The translations under genes were made by a program, and so were the position numbers. The notes under the pieces are model-generated. The model did not search any database. It worked only from the letters and a program-made list of their open reading frames with translations, and was not told the DNA's origin. Of a DNA stretch of 6,949 nucleotides, positions 1-6,500 are shown one piece after another. The number at the start of each line of letters is the position of its first letter. The stretch's first letter is position 1. The DNA is from an uncultured Klebsiella sp. (GTDB lineage Bacteria; Pseudomonadota; Gammaproteobacteria; Enterobacterales; Enterobacteriaceae), in contig CABUCP010000172.1 in NCBI GenBank assembly GCA_902490055.1, positions 1 through 6,949 on the forward strand, given 5' to 3'.

Positions 1-836
1 TAATATTTTCCATTGGACCGGTCTCTCTCCACTGGTACGGCTTGATGTACCTGGTTGGTTTTGTTTTTGCGATGTGGCTGGCCACCCGTCGGGCAAATCG
101 TCCGGGCAGCGGCTGGACAAAAAACGAAGTAGAAAACCTGCTGTACGCTGGTTTCCTCGGCGTGTTCCTCGGCGGCCGCATCGGCTATGTGATGTTCTAC
201 AATCTGCCGGTCTTCCTCAGCGATCCGCTGTACCTGTTCCGCGTCTGGGACGGCGGCATGTCGTTCCACGGCGGCCTGATCGGCGTGATTCTGGTGATGA
301 TCATCTTCGCCAAACGAACCAAGCGCACTTTCTTCCAGGTTTCTGATTTTATCGCGCCGCTGATCCCATTTGGCCTCGGCGCCGGGCGTCTGGGCAACTT
401 CATTAACGGCGAACTGTGGGGCCGCGTTGACCCGAGCTTCCATTACTCGATGATTTTCCCAGGCTCGCGTGCGGAAGATCTGGCGCTGCTGCCGTCTCAC
501 CCGGAATGGCAATCGCTGTTTGATACCTACGGCGCGCTGCCGCGTCACGCCTCGCAGCTTTATGAGCTGGCGCTGGAAGGCGTGGTGCTGTTCCTGATCC
601 TGAACCTGTTTATCCGCAAACCGCGCCCGACCGGGTCCGTATCCGGCCTGTTCCTGATTGGCTACGGCCTGTTCCGCATTATCGTGGAATTCTTCCGTCA
701 GCCGGATGCGCAGTTCACCGGCGGCTGGGTGCAATACATCAGCATGGGGCAGATTCTTTCGATCCCGATGGTGCTTGCGGGTATCATTATGATGGTTTGG
801 GCATATCGTCACCGCCCGCAGCAACAAAACTCTTGA
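1..836 (+). CDS. lgt: Prolipoprotein diacylglyceryl transferase (5'-truncated by window edge)
   Basis: Lgt is an inner-membrane enzyme that moves the diacylglyceryl group of phosphatidylglycerol onto the lipobox cysteine of prolipoproteins, the first step of lipoprotein maturation. The reading frame is open from the first base; the first whole codon (3-5) is Ile15 in E. coli numbering, so 13 codons plus one base lie outside the window. With that offset the known essential residues fall in place: His103 in the HGGL motif, Arg143 and Asn146 in the [13 protein letters not shown] block, Glu151, Gly154, Tyr235, Arg239 and Glu243. The total is 291 aa, the same as E. coli. Several hydrophobic segments fit the seven-helix fold. 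The TTG at 42 is an internal Leu codon and not the start. The TGA at 834-836 lies inside the thyA ribosome binding region, and thyA follows after 6 bp, so the two are probably co-transcribed. The C-terminus resembles Klebsiella from memory. The identification is secure. Confidence 0.97.
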   Translation, partial: IFSIGPVSLHWYGLMYLVGFVFAMWLATRRANRPGSGWTKNEVENLLYAGFLGVFLGGRIGYVMFYNLPVFLSDPLYLFRVWDGGMSFHGGLIGVILVMIIFAKRTKRTFFQVSDFIAPLIPFGLGAGRLGNFINGELWGRVDPSFHYSMIFPGSRAEDLALLPSHPEWQSLFDTYGALPRHASQLYELALEGVVLFLILNLFIRKPRPTGSVSGLFLIGYGLFRIIVEFFRQPDAQFTGGWVQYISMGQILSIPMVLAGIIMMVWAYRHRPQQQNS

Positions 837-839
837 GGA
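835..839 (+). promoter_or_regulatory. thyA Shine-Dalgarno overlapping the lgt stop codon
   Basis: GAGGA lies 3 bases before the thyA ATG at 843 and shares its first two bases with the lgt TGA (834-836). Ribosomes finishing lgt therefore stop on the thyA binding site, which suggests translational coupling or interference. The same overlap is described for E. coli lgt (umpA)-thyA. Confidence 0.8.
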
Positions 840-842
840 ACC

Positions 843-1637
843 ATGAAACAGTATCTTGATTTGATGCAGAAAGTGCTCGCAGAGGGCACGCAAAAAAATG
901 ACCGCACCGGCACTGGCACGATCTCTATCTTCGGCCATCAGATGCGTTTTAACCTGCAGGAAGGCTTCCCGCTGGTGACCACCAAGCGCTGTCATTTACG
1001 CTCCATCATCCATGAGCTGCTGTGGTTCCTGCAGGGCGATACCAACATTGCCTATTTGCACGAAAACAACGTCACCATCTGGGACGAGTGGGCGGATGAA
1101 AACGGCGATTTGGGGCCGGTTTACGGCAAGCAGTGGCGTTCCTGGCCCGCGCCGGATGGCCGCCATATCGACCAAATCTCCACGGTAATGGAACAGCTGA
1201 AAAACGACCCGGACTCGCGCCGCATCATCGTGTCGGCGTGGAACGTCGGCGAGCTGGATAAAATGGCGCTGGCGCCGTGCCACGCGTTCTTCCAGTTCTA
1301 TGTCGCCGATGGCAAGCTCTCTTGCCAGCTGTACCAGCGCTCCTGTGACGTGTTCCTCGGCCTGCCGTTTAATATCGCCAGCTACGCGCTGCTGGTGCAT
1401 ATGGTGGCGCAGCAGTGCGATCTGGAAGTGGGTGATTTCGTCTGGACCGGCGGGGATACTCACCTGTACAGCAACCACCTGGAACAGACCGACCTGCAGC
1501 TTAGCCGCGAACCGCGCCCGCTGCCGAAGCTGGTCATTAAACGCAAACCGGCGTCAATCTTCGACTACCGCTTTGAAGACTTCGAAATAGAAGGTTATGA
1601 CCCGCATCCGGGGATTAAAGCGCCAGTGGCGATTTAA
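843..1637 (+). CDS. thyA: Thymidylate synthase
   Basis: ThyA is a cytoplasmic homodimer that converts dUMP and 5,10-methylenetetrahydrofolate to dTMP and dihydrofolate, the only de novo source of thymine nucleotides. The product is 264 aa, exactly the E. coli length, and almost identical throughout. The catalytic Cys146 sits in [10 protein letters not shown]. Glu58, the phosphate-binding Arg21, Arg126, Arg127 and Arg166, Ser167, Asp169, Asn177, and His207/Tyr209 in the GGDTHLYS motif are all present, and the C-terminus is the conserved APVAI. The ATG at 843 has a good GAGGA site and gives the family-standard N-terminus. The gene starts 6 bp after lgt with no room for a promoter between them, so transcription probably comes from upstream of or within lgt. 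An intrinsic terminator follows 18 bp after the stop. Nothing is truncated or altered. Confidence 0.99.
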   Translation: MKQYLDLMQKVLAEGTQKNDRTGTGTISIFGHQMRFNLQEGFPLVTTKRCHLRSIIHELLWFLQGDTNIAYLHENNVTIWDEWADENGDLGPVYGKQWRSWPAPDGRHIDQISTVMEQLKNDPDSRRIIVSAWNVGELDKMALAPCHAFFQFYVADGKLSCQLYQRSCDVFLGLPFNIASYALLVHMVAQQCDLEVGDFVWTGGDTHLYSNHLEQTDLQLSREPRPLPKLVIKRKPASIFDYRFEDFEIEGYDPHPGIKAPVAI

Positions 1638-1655
1638 TCCCTCGATATTGATGAC

Positions 1656-1685
1656 AAACCGGCGCTTCAAGCGCCGGTTTTTTTT
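1656..1685 (+). terminator. Intrinsic terminator after thyA
   Basis: A perfect 10-bp stem (AAACCGGCGC at 1656-1665 with GCGCCGGTTT at 1671-1680) encloses a 5-base TTCAA loop. It runs into an uninterrupted tract of eight T (1678-1685). This is a textbook rho-independent terminator on the + strand, ending the lgt-thyA unit and separating it from ppdA. The left side has only three A, so it is unlikely to work well in reverse. Confidence 0.93.
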
Positions 1686-1704
1686 GCCCCCTCGCCGGGG
1701 TTTT

Positions 1705-1725
1705 GCGAGCCAGATTCCTGGCTGC
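1705..1725. repeat. Small inverted repeat between thyA and ppdA
   Basis: AGCCAG (1708-1713) and CTGGCT (1718-1723) form a perfect 6-bp stem with a 4-base ATTC loop. Two more pairs (1705-1706 with 1724-1725) can form if G1707 is bulged. No T-tract follows, so it is not a terminator. It could be an RNA hairpin or a protein-binding dyad, or chance. The role is unknown. Confidence 0.4.
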
Positions 1726-1752
1726 ATTCAACATCCTGCAATCACTGAACTA

Positions 1753-1774
1753 TTTTCCGAGCCGCTACGCGAAC
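1753..1774 (+). promoter_or_regulatory. Candidate CRP-S (Sxy-dependent CRP) site upstream of ppdA
   Basis: The left half TTTTCCGA and the right half ACGCGAAC are separated by 6 bases. They resemble the CRP-S consensus (TTTTGCGA, 6 bases, TCGCAAAA) at 12 of 16 half-site positions, including C6 and G17, the bases that distinguish CRP-S from canonical CRP sites. The centre lies about 32 bp upstream of the GATAAT hexamer at 1796-1801, roughly -44.5 from an assumed start near 1808. That is close to, but not exactly, the class II spacing of -41.5. E. coli ppdA is reported as part of the Sxy/CRP-S regulon. The match is imperfect and was judged by eye. Confidence 0.4.
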
Positions 1775-1795
1775 CGTCGCTTTGCCATTCGAACT

Positions 1796-1801
1796 GATAA
1801 T
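1796..1801 (+). promoter_or_regulatory. Candidate -10 element of the ppdA promoter
   Basis: GATAAT matches the sigma-70 consensus TATAAT at 5 of 6 bases and would place transcription start near 1808, leaving a leader of about 17 bases before ppdA. There is no recognisable -35 hexamer at 16-18 bp spacing, which would fit an activator-dependent promoter. No experimental start site is available. Confidence 0.35.
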
Positions 1802-1824
1802 CAGAGCAACGCATACTCAAGACC

Positions 1825-2289
1825 ATGAATAGACAGCATGGCTACATCCTAATCGAAATGTTGGTCACCATGATGCTGGTGGTTATCCTCAGCGCCACTG
1901 GGATCTATAGCTGGCAACGTTGGCAGCAGCAACAGCGCCTGTGGCAGGTTGCCTGCCAGGTACGCGATTATCTCGTGCTGCTGCGCGATGATGCCAACTG
2001 GCACAACCGCGACCGCGTTATCAGCGCCGGGCAATCGGCTGGCGGCTGGTGCCTGAGCGCAACCGGTGAAGATGCCGACTGTAACGCGAAAACGCCTTTT
2101 ACCCTGCAGCCGCTATGGCCGGGGATCGCGTTGCAGCACCTGACGGCGGGAATCGGCTTCTACGGCCTGCGCAACAGCGCCTGGGCTGGACATATCCTGC
2201 TGCAAAGCGACGGTGGAACGTGGCGGATTATTGTCTCGAACTGGGGGCGCATACGCCTGTGTCGGGAAGGGGAAGCGCTATGCCAGTAG
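1825..2289 (+). CDS. ppdA: Minor type IV pilin PpdA (GspH/FimT-like prepilin)
   Basis: This 154-aa protein aligns along its length with E. coli PpdA (shared stretches include DYL.LR.DANWHNRD and FGLRN.AWAGHI, here YGLRNSAWAGHI). It is a minor pilin inserted in the inner membrane and thought to help prime assembly of the PpdD pilus. A class III signal is clear: leader MNRQHG, cleavage after Gly6, Tyr+1 and Glu+5 (residue 11), then a hydrophobic helix to about residue 29 and a Trp/Gln-rich amphipathic helix. Cysteines at 76, 86, 146 and 153 could form two disulfides in the periplasmic domain; Cys44 in the helix is extra compared with the E. coli protein as remembered. The ATG at 1825 gives the canonical leader, but its Shine-Dalgarno is weak (AAGA at 1819-1822). 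It opens the pilin operon and overlaps ppdB by 10 bp. GspH-like is a structural analogy. Confidence 0.93.
   Translation: MNRQHGYILIEMLVTMMLVVILSATGIYSWQRWQQQQRLWQVACQVRDYLVLLRDDANWHNRDRVISAGQSAGGWCLSATGEDADCNAKTPFTLQPLWPGIALQHLTAGIGFYGLRNSAWAGHILLQSDGGTWRIIVSNWGRIRLCREGEALCQ
1875..1882 (+). other. Chi octamer in ppdA
   Basis: An exact GCTGGTGG, the Chi sequence recognised by enterobacterial RecBCD. It lies within codons of the PpdA membrane helix. The sequence match is exact; its activity here is inferred from RecC conservation. Confidence 0.85.
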
Positions 2290-2843
2290 CGGCGCGCGGC
2301 TTTTCATTGCTTGAAACGCTTATTGCGATGGCGATCGGCTCGATCCTGCTGCTGGGCGCCGCCCGTTTTCTCCCGGCGTTACAGCGCCAGGTTCTACAAC
2401 AAACGCAGCAGCAGTCGCTGAACAATGAGCTGTGGCAACGCGTTTACGCCGTGGCAAAGCATATGCAGCGGGCTGGATATTGTGCGGGAGACTGTAGCGG
2501 GCAGGCACTGTCTATCACCGGCGGGGGCCAGTGCGTTATTGTTCGCTGGGATGGCAATAGTAACGGTATTTGGGACCTGGCGCCGGAATCCGATGCCGAC
2601 TCCACCGGTTTTCGCCTGGGCGACGGAGCGCTGGAAACGCGGCGCGGCGTCAGCGACTGCAGCGGAAAAGGCTGGGAGAAAATGACAAATCCTGCCGCAA
2701 TCACGGTCACTCGCTTCCACGTTGAGCGCCAGGCAATCAGCGGGTTTTCCCCCGAGCTTACCGTCACGTTAGCCGCACAGGCGCAGGCCGATCCGCGCAT
2801 CGTCGCGACGGCGGAATATCGGGTGACGGGGTACAACCTGTGA
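2280..2843 (+). CDS. ppdB: Minor type IV pilin PpdB (GspJ/PilW-like prepilin)
   Basis: This is a 187-aa prepilin, the same length as E. coli PpdB and similar to the end (both finish in VTG.NL). The leader MPVAARG is followed by Phe+1 and Glu+5 (FSLLETLIAMAIG), the standard prepilin peptidase site, and a hydrophobic helix to about residue 30. The periplasmic part has four cysteines (68, 72, 85, 127), enough for two disulfides, and a loop DGNSNGIWD (91-99) resembling a calcium-binding DxNxNGxxD loop. The reading frame is open upstream to 2115, but the ATG at 2280 is chosen because it gives the correct 7-residue leader and has AAGGGGA (2267-2273) at good spacing. The start overlaps the end of ppdA by 10 bp and the stop overlaps the ygdB start by 4 bp, implying coupled translation. 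The J-like role at the pilus tip is inferred from type II secretion homologues. Confidence 0.94.
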   Translation: MPVAARGFSLLETLIAMAIGSILLLGAARFLPALQRQVLQQTQQQSLNNELWQRVYAVAKHMQRAGYCAGDCSGQALSITGGGQCVIVRWDGNSNGIWDLAPESDADSTGFRLGDGALETRRGVSDCSGKGWEKMTNPAAITVTRFHVERQAISGFSPELTVTLAAQAQADPRIVATAEYRVTGYNL

Positions 2844-3247
2844 ACCGCCAGCGCGGGGCGTCATCGCTGCTGATGGTATTGCTGCTTCTGGTGTTGGGCA
2901 GCCTGCTGCTACAGGGCATGAATCAGCAGCAGCGTTCGCTGCTGGCGCAGGTTAGCGCCGAAACCCAGGCTCTCCGCGATACTGCCGCAGCGCACTCGGC
3001 GCTGCAGTGGGGCAAGGGACTGAACTGGTCGCTCCAGGATGCGCTGGCCTGCCAGCTAGAGGCCAATCAACGTTGGCGTGCCTGTCTGCGACGTTTTAAT
3101 GATGACAGCGCGCTGCTTATTGCCGGCAGCGGTACGGTGCGGGTGTGGCAGTCCGGGTGGGTTGAGCAGGGCGTCCTGCGCTTTTCCCCCCACGGCTGGA
3201 GCGATTTTTGTCCGCTAAAGGAGAGTGCGTTATGCCAGCTACCGTAG
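2840..3247 (+). CDS. ygdB: Minor pilin-like protein YgdB (GspK/PilX-like, DUF2509)
   Basis: At 135 aa this has the E. coli YgdB length and the same ending (GWSDFCPLKE.ALCQLP). YgdB acts with PpdA, PpdB and PpdC as a minor pilin set in the inner membrane and periplasm. The N-terminus has a short basic leader ending in Gly6 and a long Leu/Val-rich helix (10-25). Mature position +5 is Leu11, not the usual Glu, as in GspK-type tip pseudopilins. Four cysteines (71, 82, 124, 132) could form two disulfides. The start is GTG at 2840, overlapping the ppdB TGA as GTGA, with a weak ACGGGG site at 2826-2831. No in-frame ATG lies upstream of the hydrophobic helix, and the GTG reproduces the known length. 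The last 16 bp overlap ppdC. Cleavage by the prepilin peptidase is likely but not proven by sequence. Confidence 0.92.
   Translation: MNRQRGASSLLMVLLLLVLGSLLLQGMNQQQRSLLAQVSAETQALRDTAAAHSALQWGKGLNWSLQDALACQLEANQRWRACLRRFNDDSALLIAGSGTVRVWQSGWVEQGVLRFSPHGWSDFCPLKESALCQLP
3218..3223 (+). promoter_or_regulatory. Shine-Dalgarno deciding the ppdC start
   Basis: AAGGAG lies 8 bases before the ATG at 3232, inside the ygdB coding region. It supports the ATG rather than the in-frame TTG at 3208, which lies upstream of this site. Confidence 0.85.
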
Positions 3248-3555
3248 CGCGTCAGCGCGGTTTCAGTCTGGCGGAAACGCTATTAGCAATGGTGCTGTTA
3301 ATGATGGTGATAACCGCGCTTGGCGGCTACCAGCGAGGATTGGCCAGCGGGTTTGCTCAATTAAATCACTATCGCCAACAGTGGCGCGACGCGTGGCGCT
3401 TTAGCCAGCTCATTCCTCCGGCGCAGCTCGCGAAAGGTCAAATAAGCCGCTTGCAGACATCCAGGCAAAGTTGTGTCAGCATCACGGTAACGATCACCAT
3501 GCCCGCCGCTAAGCGGGTGCAGATGACCCGGCTGCATTGTCCGGTAAATCAGTAG
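3232..3555 (+). CDS. ppdC: Minor type IV pilin PpdC (GspI/PilV-like prepilin)
   Basis: This is a 107-aa prepilin and the smallest of the four. A 10-residue leader ending in QRG is followed by FSLAETLLAM, with cleavage after Gly10, Phe+1 and Glu+5 (residue 15), then a hydrophobic helix to about residue 33. The periplasmic part is short, ends in MTRLHCPVNQ, and has two cysteines (81 and 103) likely to form one disulfide. The ATG at 3232 is chosen for its AAGGAG site and correct leader length. The TTG at 3208 would add eight residues and is not supported. The start overlaps ygdB by 16 bp and the TAG lies 12 bp before recC. By position and size it matches the I-type minor pseudopilin of type II secretion clusters. 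The family assignment is firm; the exact place in the pilus tip is inferred. Confidence 0.92.
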   Translation: MPATVARQRGFSLAETLLAMVLLMMVITALGGYQRGLASGFAQLNHYRQQWRDAWRFSQLIPPAQLAKGQISRLQTSRQSCVSITVTITMPAAKRVQMTRLHCPVNQ

Positions 3556-3557
3556 TC

Positions 3558-3562
3558 AGGAG
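3558..3562 (+). promoter_or_regulatory. recC Shine-Dalgarno
   Basis: AGGAG starts two bases after the ppdC stop, 5 bases before the recC ATG. Together with the 12-bp gap it fixes the recC start and indicates that recC can be translated from the pilin operon message. Confidence 0.8.
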
Positions 3563-3567
3563 CGAAT

Positions 3568-6500
3568 ATGTTAAGGGTGTACCACTCAAACCGTCTGGAT
3601 GTGCTTGAAGCGTTGATGGAATTTATCGTCGAGCGCCAGCGGCTGGATGACCCTTTCATGCCGGAAATGGTGCTGGTGCAAAGTACCGGTATGGCGCAAT
3701 GGCTGCAGATGACGCTGGCCAGGCGCTTCGGCATCGCGGCGAATATCGACTTCCCGTTACCGGCCAGCTTTATCTGGGACATGTTTGTCCGCGTGCTTGA
3801 CGATATTCCCGGCGAGAGCGCCTTCAGTAAACAGAGTATGAGCTGGAAGTTGATGACCTTGCTGCCGCAGTATCTCGACGATGAGGCCTTTACGCTGCTG
3901 CGCCACTATCTGAGCGATGACAGCGACAAAAGAAAGCTGTTTCAGCTCGCCGCGCGGGTGGCTGACCTGTATGACCAGTATCTGGTGTATCGTCCGGAGT
4001 GGCTGATGCGCTGGGAGGCTGACGAAAGAGTCGAGGGGCTGGGCGAGGCCCAGCAGTGGCAGGCGCCGCTGTGGAAAGCGCTGGTCGAATACACCGCTGA
4101 ATTGGGGCAGCCGCTGTGGCACCGCGCCAATCTGTATCAACGTTTTATCAGCGCGCTGGAAAACGCCGATCGGCCTCCAGCCGGTTTACCGTCAAGGGTC
4201 TTTATCTGCGGTATTTCCGCGCTGCCGCCGGTGTATCTGCAGGCCCTGCAGGCGTTGGGCAAGCATGTAGATGTCTACGTGCTGTTTACCAACCCGTGTC
4301 GCTACTACTGGGGGGATATTAAAGACCCCGCGTTTCTGGCCAAACTGATGTCGCGCCAGCGCCGCCACCATCGCGAGGCGCGCGAACTGCCGCTATTCCG
4401 CGATACCGAACAGGCGCCGGGGCTGTTTAATGACGACGGCGAGCAGGACGTCGGCAATCCGCTGTTGGCCTCGTGGGGCAAGCTGGGGCGCGATTATATC
4501 TACCTGCTGGCCGGGCTGGAACGCTATGAAGAGCTGGATGCGTTTGTCGATATCGCGCCGGATAATCTACTGCATAACCTGCAGGCCGATATTCTGGACC
4601 TGCGCAACGCCGCGGTAGCGGGGCGTACGGCGGAAGAGTTCGCCAGCAGCCGCAGCAAGCGCCAGCTGGCCGCTGACGACCGTAGCCTGGCAATCCACAT
4701 ATGCCACAGTCCGCAGCGGGAAGTCGAAGTGCTGCACGATCGACTGCTGGCGATGCTGGAAGAAGATCCGGAATTAACGCCGCGCGATATTATCGTCATG
4801 GTGGCCGATATCGATAGCTACAGCCCATATATTCAGGCGGTATTCGGCGCGGCGCGCGGCGAGCGCTGGCTGCCGTGGGCGATTTCCGACCGTCGGGCGC
4901 GTGAATCTCACCCGGCGCTACAGGCCTTCATCACGCTGCTGTCCCTGCCGGATAGCCGCTTCGCCAGCGAAGACGTTCTGGCCCTGCTGGATGTGCCGGT
5001 GCTGGCGGCGCGCTTTAATATTGATGAAGAAGGGTTACGCTATTTACGCCAGTGGGTGAATGAGTCCGGCGTGCGTTGGGGGATGGATGACGACAACGTG
5101 CGCGAAATGGATCTCCCGGCTACCGGCCAGCACACCTGGCGTTTCGGATTAACGCGTATGCTGCTGGGGTACGCGATGGATAGCAGCCAGGGCGAGTGGC
5201 AGTCGGTGTTGCCCTATGATGAATCCAGCGGGCTGATCGCCGAGCTGGTGGGGAATCTCGCATCGTTGCTGATGCAGCTAAATTTATGGCGTCGCGGCCT
5301 GGCGCAGGAGCGCCCGCTGGCAGAGTGGCTGCCGGTGTGTCGTGAACTGCTCACGGATTTCTTCCTGCCGGATAGCGAAACCGAGGCGGCGCTGGCGCTG
5401 ATTGAACAGCAGTGGCAAGCCATTATCGATGGTGGTCTGGACGCGCAGTATGGCGCGGCGGTTCCGCTGTCGCTATTGCGCGATGAGCTGGCGCAGCGAC
5501 TCGATCAACAGCGTATCAGCCAGCGTTTTCTCGCCGGGCCGGTGAATATCTGCACCCTGATGCCGATGCGTTCTATTCCTTTTAAAGTGGTCTGCCTGCT
5601 GGGCATGAATGACGGCGTCTATCCGCGTACCCTCGCGCCGCTGGGCTTTGACTTAATGAGCCAAAAACCGCAGCGCGGCGATCGCAGCCGCCGCGATGAC
5701 GACCGCTATCTGTTCCTTGAAGCGCTGATGTCCGCCGAACAGAAGCTCTATATTAGCTATATCGGTCGTTCAATTCAGGATAACAGCGAGCGCTATCCGT
5801 CGGTGCTGGTGCAGGAGCTGGCGGACTATATTGGCCAGAGCCACTGTCTTGAAGGCGATGAAGCGCTGGATTGCGACGCCAGCGAACAGCGCGTGAAGGC
5901 GCACATTACCCATCTGCATACGCGAATGCCTTTTGATGCGGCTAACTATCTGCCGGATGAAGACCAGAGCTACGCGAAAGAGTGGCTGGCGGCTGCCAGC
6001 CAGCAGGGGGAAGCTCACGGTGACTTCATTCAGCCGCTGCCAGCGCCGGAAATCGACACGCTGGCATTTGAACAACTGCTGCGCTTCTGGCAGCACCCGG
6101 TGCGCGCCTTTTTCCAGCAGCGTCTGCGGGTCAATTTCCGTTCTGAAGAGAGCGAGATCCCCGAAGACGAGCCTTTTGTTCTCGAAGGGCTCAGCCGCTA
6201 CCAGCTTAATCAACAGTTGCTAAATACCCTGATTGAACAACAGGATGCTTCGGCGATGTATCGCCGCTTCCGCGCGGCGGGGGAGCTCCCCTATGGCGCC
6301 TTTGGCGAACTGGCCTGGGAGGCGCAGCGCCAGGAGATGCAGAACCTGGCCGAGCGGGTGATTGCCGGCCGTCAGCCCGCGCAAAGTATGGAGATCGACC
6401 TGCACTGCAATGGTATCAATCTGACCGGCTGGCTGCAGCAGGTACAGCCGGATGGCCTATTACGCTGGCGGCCATCGCTGCTGAGCGTCTCACAGGGCGT

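Noticed and set aside
42..836. A 264-aa Lgt starting at TTG 42
   Set aside because: The frame is open to base 1 and the upstream codons encode the conserved Lgt N-terminal sequence; the essential residues only number correctly if the gene starts outside the window.
996..1478. 160-aa open frame on the - strand inside thyA
   Set aside because: It is fully antisense to a highly conserved gene, has no Shine-Dalgarno and no recognisable family; such frames are common opposite GC-rich genes.
1687..1704. CCCC...GGGGTTTT as a second terminator
   Set aside because: The stem is only 4-5 bp and is followed by just four T. It is too weak to call next to the strong terminator at 1656-1685.
1769..1780. 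GCGA-ACCG-TCGC inverted repeat as a CRP-S site
   Set aside because: Its spacer is 4 bases where CRP-type sites need 6. The overlapping candidate at 1753-1774 has the correct spacing.
1597..1797. 66-aa open frame over the thyA end and intergenic region
   Set aside because: It starts inside thyA in another frame, runs through the terminator hairpin and T-tract, and looks like non-coding sequence translated.
2115..2279. Upstream extension of ppdB
   Set aside because: It would put 55 residues before the prepilin leader, destroying the cleavage signal; ATG 2280 has a good binding site and matches the family length.
3208..3231. TTG start for ppdC
   Set aside because: It lies upstream of AAGGAG (3218-3223), which instead serves ATG 3232, and would lengthen the leader abnormally.
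4427..4693. Antisense and alternate-frame open frames inside recC (this and others at 3757-4140, 5770-6213)
   Set aside because: All lie over the intact, conserved recC frame, lack start signals and match no family I recognise.
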